Shown here in pieces: positions 58,691 to 64,000 of a stretch of DNA of 64,000 bases (position 1 is its first letter; every line of letters starts with the position of its first letter). The notes under the pieces were generated by a model. The model saw only the letters and a list, made by a program, of their open reading frames with translations, was not told the DNA's origin and made no database searches. The translations under genes and the position numbers were made by a program. Origin of the DNA: Adenanthera pavonina (taxonomy: Eukaryota > Streptophyta > Magnoliopsida > Fabales > Fabaceae). The DNA lies in the NCBI GenBank assembly GCA_026686845.1, contig JAIVEN010000022.1, positions 23,906,001 through 23,970,000 on the forward strand, read 5' to 3'.

Positions 58691-60067
58691 TAAGAACAAA
58701 TTGGTATATCAAGTTGAGACTGTAATTGCGCAATTATTGGGTAAGGCAGTCGTCACTTGGACAGATAATACGCAATAACCCCATGGACTGATCGTTAAGG
58801 ATGAGTGACCCGACTGATTAAAGAAATTCAAAAGTTGAAACTTACGGTTATGGAATATTCTTGCTTTCTTCTTTGCACCGTAGAGAAGCAATATTTCTAG
58901 TTTTCTTCAGCACGTTGAGAGAGGAGAAAATTCGAATGAATTTGGGACTACGATTCCAAAATTTCAACAGCGTAATCAGTGTCCCGACACTACGAGAGCA
59001 ACTCCAAGACATAACAATTGAACCACATTTTTTCCATATCAGGCCCATCCTTTGTCTTCTTGGGATGATGATTTTGGTTGGAAAATTCAAAGAATACGTT
59101 ATAAAGTTCGAATAGCACGTAAATGAACAGGAGTACCTCATCAAATCAGGCATTTAGTAGATGGTGATTTTTCTTCACGTACACTTGCAATTTCCTATCG
59201 TACATGAGAGCCATAGCCTATCTTCGTCAGGCTCAGGTTTACACTAATTTGATGCACTTAATTCTTTAATCACAGACACAAATTGATATAGTACATCTTG
59301 ATGAGAACGTCAATAACGTAATGTGACAGTTCAATTGGCATATCATTTCTGTAGAATACTCTGGTGGACAGAACATTAAACCTGTTTTGTTGCAATTGTT
59401 TTTTGTTCTCTCTCAGGCAAATTATCTTCCGGCATACTTAAGATCATAACAATAATGCAGATAGATTCTCTGGTTCATACTTGAAAATGATGAAGGGCTC
59501 ATCTCAATCCAGAAAAGCATAGACCCTAAAGGGCCGTTCAAGAACCTGGGTCCAGATCTCGAGGTTTTGGTCTTCTCTAGGTAAACAAAAAATAAGTAGT
59601 CGCTTCCATGGCTTTCTAGTACGTTTTTAGTCAACAACCATAATTCCAAGGGTTCGAGACCTGGTATTTTCCTCCGGTCCTCAAAAAAGAGACAAAAAAA
59701 TAATCTGGAAACAAACCATACCCCCGATAGCCCATAACATGGATAGGGAGCTTGGAATACTTTTGATGGCCAAATCTATCACAATCCAGATTACTACTCA
59801 TTTTAGAGCTAACACGCCTTGAGTTGGAATTTAGAACTACACTACGTATTAATAATGCCAATATCAATTTTCCGACACTGACTGTATTGTGGGGCAAGCG
59901 TAAGTTCAGTCCAAGTGACAGAAAAAAGGTTTACTTTCATCCTTAAAATTCACAGTCCAAGAGATTGTAAAACTGAATTACAGAAAAATAAACATGGCTA
60001 CAACCAAACATTTTGTATCCCCAGAAGCCTGAAATAATCACATCTCAGACAAGCCACTTCTACATTT
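58691..60067. other. Unclassified region with coding-like stretches; HIP 3' flank
   Basis: The part near 60067 is the 3' UTR of the HIP gene. Between 58700 and 59250 base composition is balanced, and plus-strand pieces look protein-like in shifting frames (for example FSTLREEKIRMNLGLRFQNF near 58900 and IRYKVRIARK near 59090 in another frame). A second balanced stretch lies at 59420-59890. I do not recognise either. They could be decayed gene pieces or organelle-derived DNA; nothing intact is present. Confidence 0.35.
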
Positions 60068-63000
60068 TTACTTAGGGCCTCCAAATTTGCTCATCATTTT
60101 CGTAATAACTGGAGCCACCTTAGGATTTGCCTGATGTTTTGCCAAATTCGCAGGGTTCTTCATAACTGCAACCAACCCAAAGAGGAAACCAACAAGAGAA
60201 ATTGAAGTTAATGATAATTAAACAAAACCAATCATCATTGGGAACCAACTAACAGAAAAATCGCAAGACCAAGGACAGGATAGGGTACAATAGTTTCCAA
60301 ATCCAGACATTATAACTAGAAAATCAAGAAAAAATATATATTTACAGTCAATATTTGGAAAAACAGTGCCGAAGTAGTGAGGCCAGATCCAACCCGATCA
60401 AAAAGTTAAATTTCATGTTTCTCAAATGTACCAATCCATTTTAATAGTTCTAGAGGCATGAAAAGCAAAATTACACGTCTGTCAAATGTAATAGCTACCA
60501 TTTTTTTAATCTTACAAGTCTAAGAACCAATGTTCCATCTCAAAATGATGTCACATCATGAAATAGATCCCAGAAACAAAGTAAATCAGGTAATCTAATA
60601 TCATATTTTCTGATGACTGGGCAAGTAGGCAAGGTAACAAAGATTTGCAGACAGAAGAAAAACCTTCGTTTTTAAACTAGATTTGCATGGTTTCAAATGC
60701 AGGGTACGAAAAAGATTTCATTGCTTCCCATTCTAACTACCTTCAGCATTTTGGATTCATATTCAAATTAATAATAACCGCCCATCCAATTCCATGCAAC
60801 AGCAGACAATCCAAGGTCAAATCCAACATATAGAACTCAATTGCAAATATTCAAGAGGCAAAAACAACAGCACGTGTTCTGAGGTTTCAATGAAGACACA
60901 GGTGGTGGAATTTAATGCTTAGATACTTCACCAGATGGGATATAAAAATATCAAATTACTACATGAAGAGATGGAACTAAAATTGTCATAATTGATTATT
61001 ACCATCCTGTAAAGCAGCCATGACCTCCGGATCACTAAATGCTGTCATCAGCTCAGGATCCTGAGATAAGTGGAGAGACCATTGAAATTAAGATTACAAT
61101 GAACAAGAAAAAAACTGTTACAAAATATAAAACACATACCTAGAACACAGTTATTTTCTATCCAACATAAACAAATTTGAAAAGAAATAATAAAATATAA
61201 TTAAAGGCTTGCATATATTATCATATTAAATGGCTGAAAACCATCTCTTGATTTTTTTTTTCTTTGGCTTGCATCATGTCTCCTAGTTTTATAAGCAACA
61301 GAAAAGCATAAGAATATACCAAATTCAAACCAACTTACTTTCAAAATTTGGCTAAAATCAACATTTCCAGGCACCCCTCCTGGCATGCCACCAGGGAACC
61401 CTCCTGGCATGCCTCCAGGAAAACCTCCCCCCATCCCGGCAGGAAAGCCACCTGGCATGCCTCCAGTAGTTCTGCTGGAAGATGATTGCTCTTGCTTCTT
61501 AGTCTTCTCATATGCAGCCTAGAACAATATGCATAGCAACAGCTTAATTATAAGGAAATTGAAGGCAAGCTAAGCACTTCAACGTCTATTAGACTAAGAT
61601 TAAGAACCTGAGCTTCAGCACGGCGACGTTGTCTCTCACGCTCAATTTTTTTATCCTCTCCTTCCTTCCTCAGCCTATCATACTTCCGATGATGCTCCTC
61701 AATCTTGTGAGCATTTGGCTCAACCTACTTAATCAAGACAAAGCAATGAGATGGCAAATAAATTGAACCATTTAAACAACCATATTCTCATGAAAAAGTT
61801 AAAATGCCACATGGTACAGAAGAGAATATGCAAGTAAATTTTACTAGGCATGCTTGCTGAAGAGCTGAGCCAAAAAAAAAATTCTACAGAGAACTTGAAC
61901 CTCCATTCAAATCTTACGACTAAAATCATTCTAATATTTGTGATTAAGCAAAGTGGGCGTCCCACAGAACTGGGAAGGGGAAATAATCAAGTTTGGACAG
62001 CTCTGGCTTTTCCTTCCCCATGCAACCCCTTACTGTCTCTATTTTAAACATCAAGCAATCTATATATGTGTTCACATTTGTACAGAATTAAGCCAATTAT
62101 ATTATAAAAAGCACACTTCTTTTCTGCCCAATTGATATTGTTTTAACAAATTATTATGATAAATTCACTTGAACCTAATTTATTCTCATGCATACATGTT
62201 TCACAACTTCTCAAGAAACCAAAGGGCCAGAGATCCGGTTCTTTTCTTATTGCCTCATTTTTGTCTATTTTGTACAAGGCCATTTTCCTTTCCCCTTACT
62301 TTTTGTTACTTCATTTACAACACAAACTTACCTCAATGGTACTAAGAATTGCAGCTTTATTATCATCAAAGGCATATTCAGGTGACAATTACTCGTAAGT
62401 TGTAACCATCTATAATGCCTATGCCTCTATTTGTCTATTTCCATTTAAAAAAAAAAAAACGTACTAAACATTCACCAAACATTTTTCAATTATTTACAAA
62501 ATATTTTGTCATAACCCTTTCTGGTGAAAGGTTTTGTTATAATCATATTACATCATATATTCAACTTCTTTACTAGATTCATAATATGTGCATATATTTG
62601 TACTTCCATCAAACCTAATGAAGAATTAATTAATCCTTATTAAGCTTTAGAATCATAATAAAATATTATAACGGAATAAGAAAACAAACCTTCTTTAGTA
62701 CTGCATTTATTTCCTCATCATAATCTAACTTTGAAGCCAAATGAAGATCCTTTGCAGCCTCTTCCCACTGACCAAGCATTGCTCGAGCTATACCACGGGA
62801 CTTGTAGCCTTTAGCAGAATCAGGATTAATCTGAAAGATATGCATTCTCGAAATATAATATCTCATAATCCTTACACTAAGTAATAAATGCATGAAATTA
62901 AATTGGTAGATAAAATTAAATTAGCTGGAACTTATTATCCCTTTCTATATAGAGGTTATAGTGAAATGCATACTCAAAAGAAATTCTCAAATTATAAATA

Positions 63001-64000
63001 GCACATTTAATGATCTATTTTCATCTCAAATAATGATAAAATCATTACTCATAAAGCATAGAGGTGAGAGTATAACCTCTAAAGCTGCATTTGCATCCCT
63101 GATTGCAGCATTGGGTTTCTTCATTTTAATGTAAACCGTAGCTGTAAACATAGCCAATGAGCATTTATTTTAGCTCATAAAAGAATAATAGAATATCATG
63201 CTAACACATTTTGGAATCATACCTCTCGTCGCATACATAATTGCAGAGGTAGGGTTGAGCAAAATTGCCTCGGTTAAATTATCAATCGCCTCTTCCAACT
63301 TAGCTGCATTTCAAAATATACCAAATCATATATATGTCTATATATGCGTGTGTGTCTATGCCTTTCAATACTAAAATAATACCTTCCGAAATGGCTTCCA
63401 TGGCTTTCGCTTTGGCTGATTGGGAAGCATCACGACTCTCTTCAGTAACCTCGATAGAGGGGTCTCCCATCTGCAATGTAACATATTCAATTAATAGGAA
63501 AGAAAAGATGTAATATAATTAGATGAATAAAAACAAAATAAAGAAAGAGCTCATAAAAAAACCTTCTGTGGAGGATCATTATCAGGCTCAACTGTTTCAC
63601 CCTCTAGCTCAATATCAGATTCGATTATCTCATCTTCGTCTTCGTCTTCATCCACCTTGCTTGGTCCGCCTCCAATATCCTCTATGTCGTCATCGCTCTC
63701 CACATGCTTCTTATCAAAAAAAGATAAAAAAACATATATTCACATACGCAGATAATCGATAACCACAGAACTAAAGATTCAAGAGAAATAAAATACCGAA
63801 TTGGGGTGAGCAGATGGAGGTAGCTTTGCGCCGAGACTGAAATAAACCAAGAAAAAAAAATTTTAAAACAAGAAACTCAGACATCTCCACCAAAATTAAA
63901 TAGAAACGAATCAGAGAAATCCTATTACCTTTCGAGATAGTCGCGGAAAAAAGAGAGGGAAGGATCGCTAAGGATGGAAGGATTAGATTTGCACTGCTCA
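60068..64000 (-). CDS. Hsc70-interacting protein (HIP / FAM10), 5' end beyond the window
   Basis: Cytosolic co-chaperone that binds the Hsp70 ATPase domain and stabilises its ADP state. Eleven minus-strand exons are visible, all with GT-AG introns and consistent phases: 64000-63929 (partial), 63836-63797, 63709-63563, 63470-63383, 63303-63223, 63141-63077, 62830-62690, 61724-61608, 61518-61339, 61060-61003 and 60165-60068, giving about 361 residues. In order: the N-terminal dimerisation helix region (QCKSNPSILSDPSLSFFRDY), an acidic linker (DEDEDEDEIIESDIELEGE), three TPR units (AKLEEAIDNLTEAILLNP; ATVYIKMKKPNAAIRDA; SAKGYKSRGIARAMLGQW), a charged helix (EEHHRKYDRLRKEGEDKKIE), a GGMPGGFP repeat tract, and the C-terminal STI1/DP domain (DPELMTAFSDPEVMAAL ... 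KMMSKFGGPK, stop). About a dozen N-terminal codons, including the ATG, lie past the right edge. The start of exon 3 could instead be at 63706 (AAG repeat at the acceptor). It looks intact. Confidence 0.92.

Noticed and set aside
62156..62398. Short plus-strand frames at 61850-62398 in HIP intron sequence
   Set aside because: They lie within the 965-bp HIP intron between the exons at 62690 and 61724 and have no coding signature.

Overview
The window is nuclear DNA from a flowering plant, most likely a eudicot. The sequence is very AT-rich, genes are split by short GT-AG introns, and most of the space is taken by plant transposons: Athila-type and chromovirus-type Ty3/Gypsy elements, Sirevirus-like Ty1/Copia LTRs, hAT, Mutator-like, CACTA and Stowaway-like elements. 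The species cannot be named from sequence alone.

Layout, left to right. 0-13 kb is gene-free and holds stacked DNA transposons: a 4.4 kb hAT-like insertion carrying a second hAT that carries a Stowaway-like MITE, a third hAT immediately beside it, and a non-autonomous CACTA element with a gene-like fragment. At 13.8-15.4 kb lies an intact two-exon cytochrome P450 of the CYP706 type. 16.2-17.1 kb is another hAT with a perfect 8-bp target duplication. 18.9-32.9 kb is one degenerate Athila-type retrotransposon (LTRs about 1.35 kb, tRNA-Asp-type primer site, gag, protease, RT, RNase H, integrase, decayed env-like region) containing a reversed solo Copia LTR with perfect 5-bp duplications. 34.6-35.2 kb is a Mutator-like MITE with 9-bp duplications. 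37.1-44.5 kb is a decayed minus-strand chromovirus-type Gypsy element, split inside its RT by a 5'-truncated Copia element whose LTR belongs to the same family as the solo LTR. 44.5-51.6 kb is AT-rich, with a possible second CACTA element carrying gene fragments.

The right 12.4 kb is the gene-bearing end: an At4g14100-like secreted/ER protein (+), an unrecognised minus-strand terminal exon, an R2R3-MYB gene of the MYB20/MYB43 type (-), two copies of a SINE-like repeat, and an eleven-exon Hsc70-interacting protein (HIP/FAM10) gene (-) whose first codons lie beyond the right edge.

The genes do not form a pathway or cluster; they are ordinary dispersed plant genes. No CRISPR array, tRNA or rRNA gene was found. 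The most unusual signal is a dense array of TTCGAA-centred palindromes alternating with TTCGTCTG motifs inside the Sirevirus-like LTRs.
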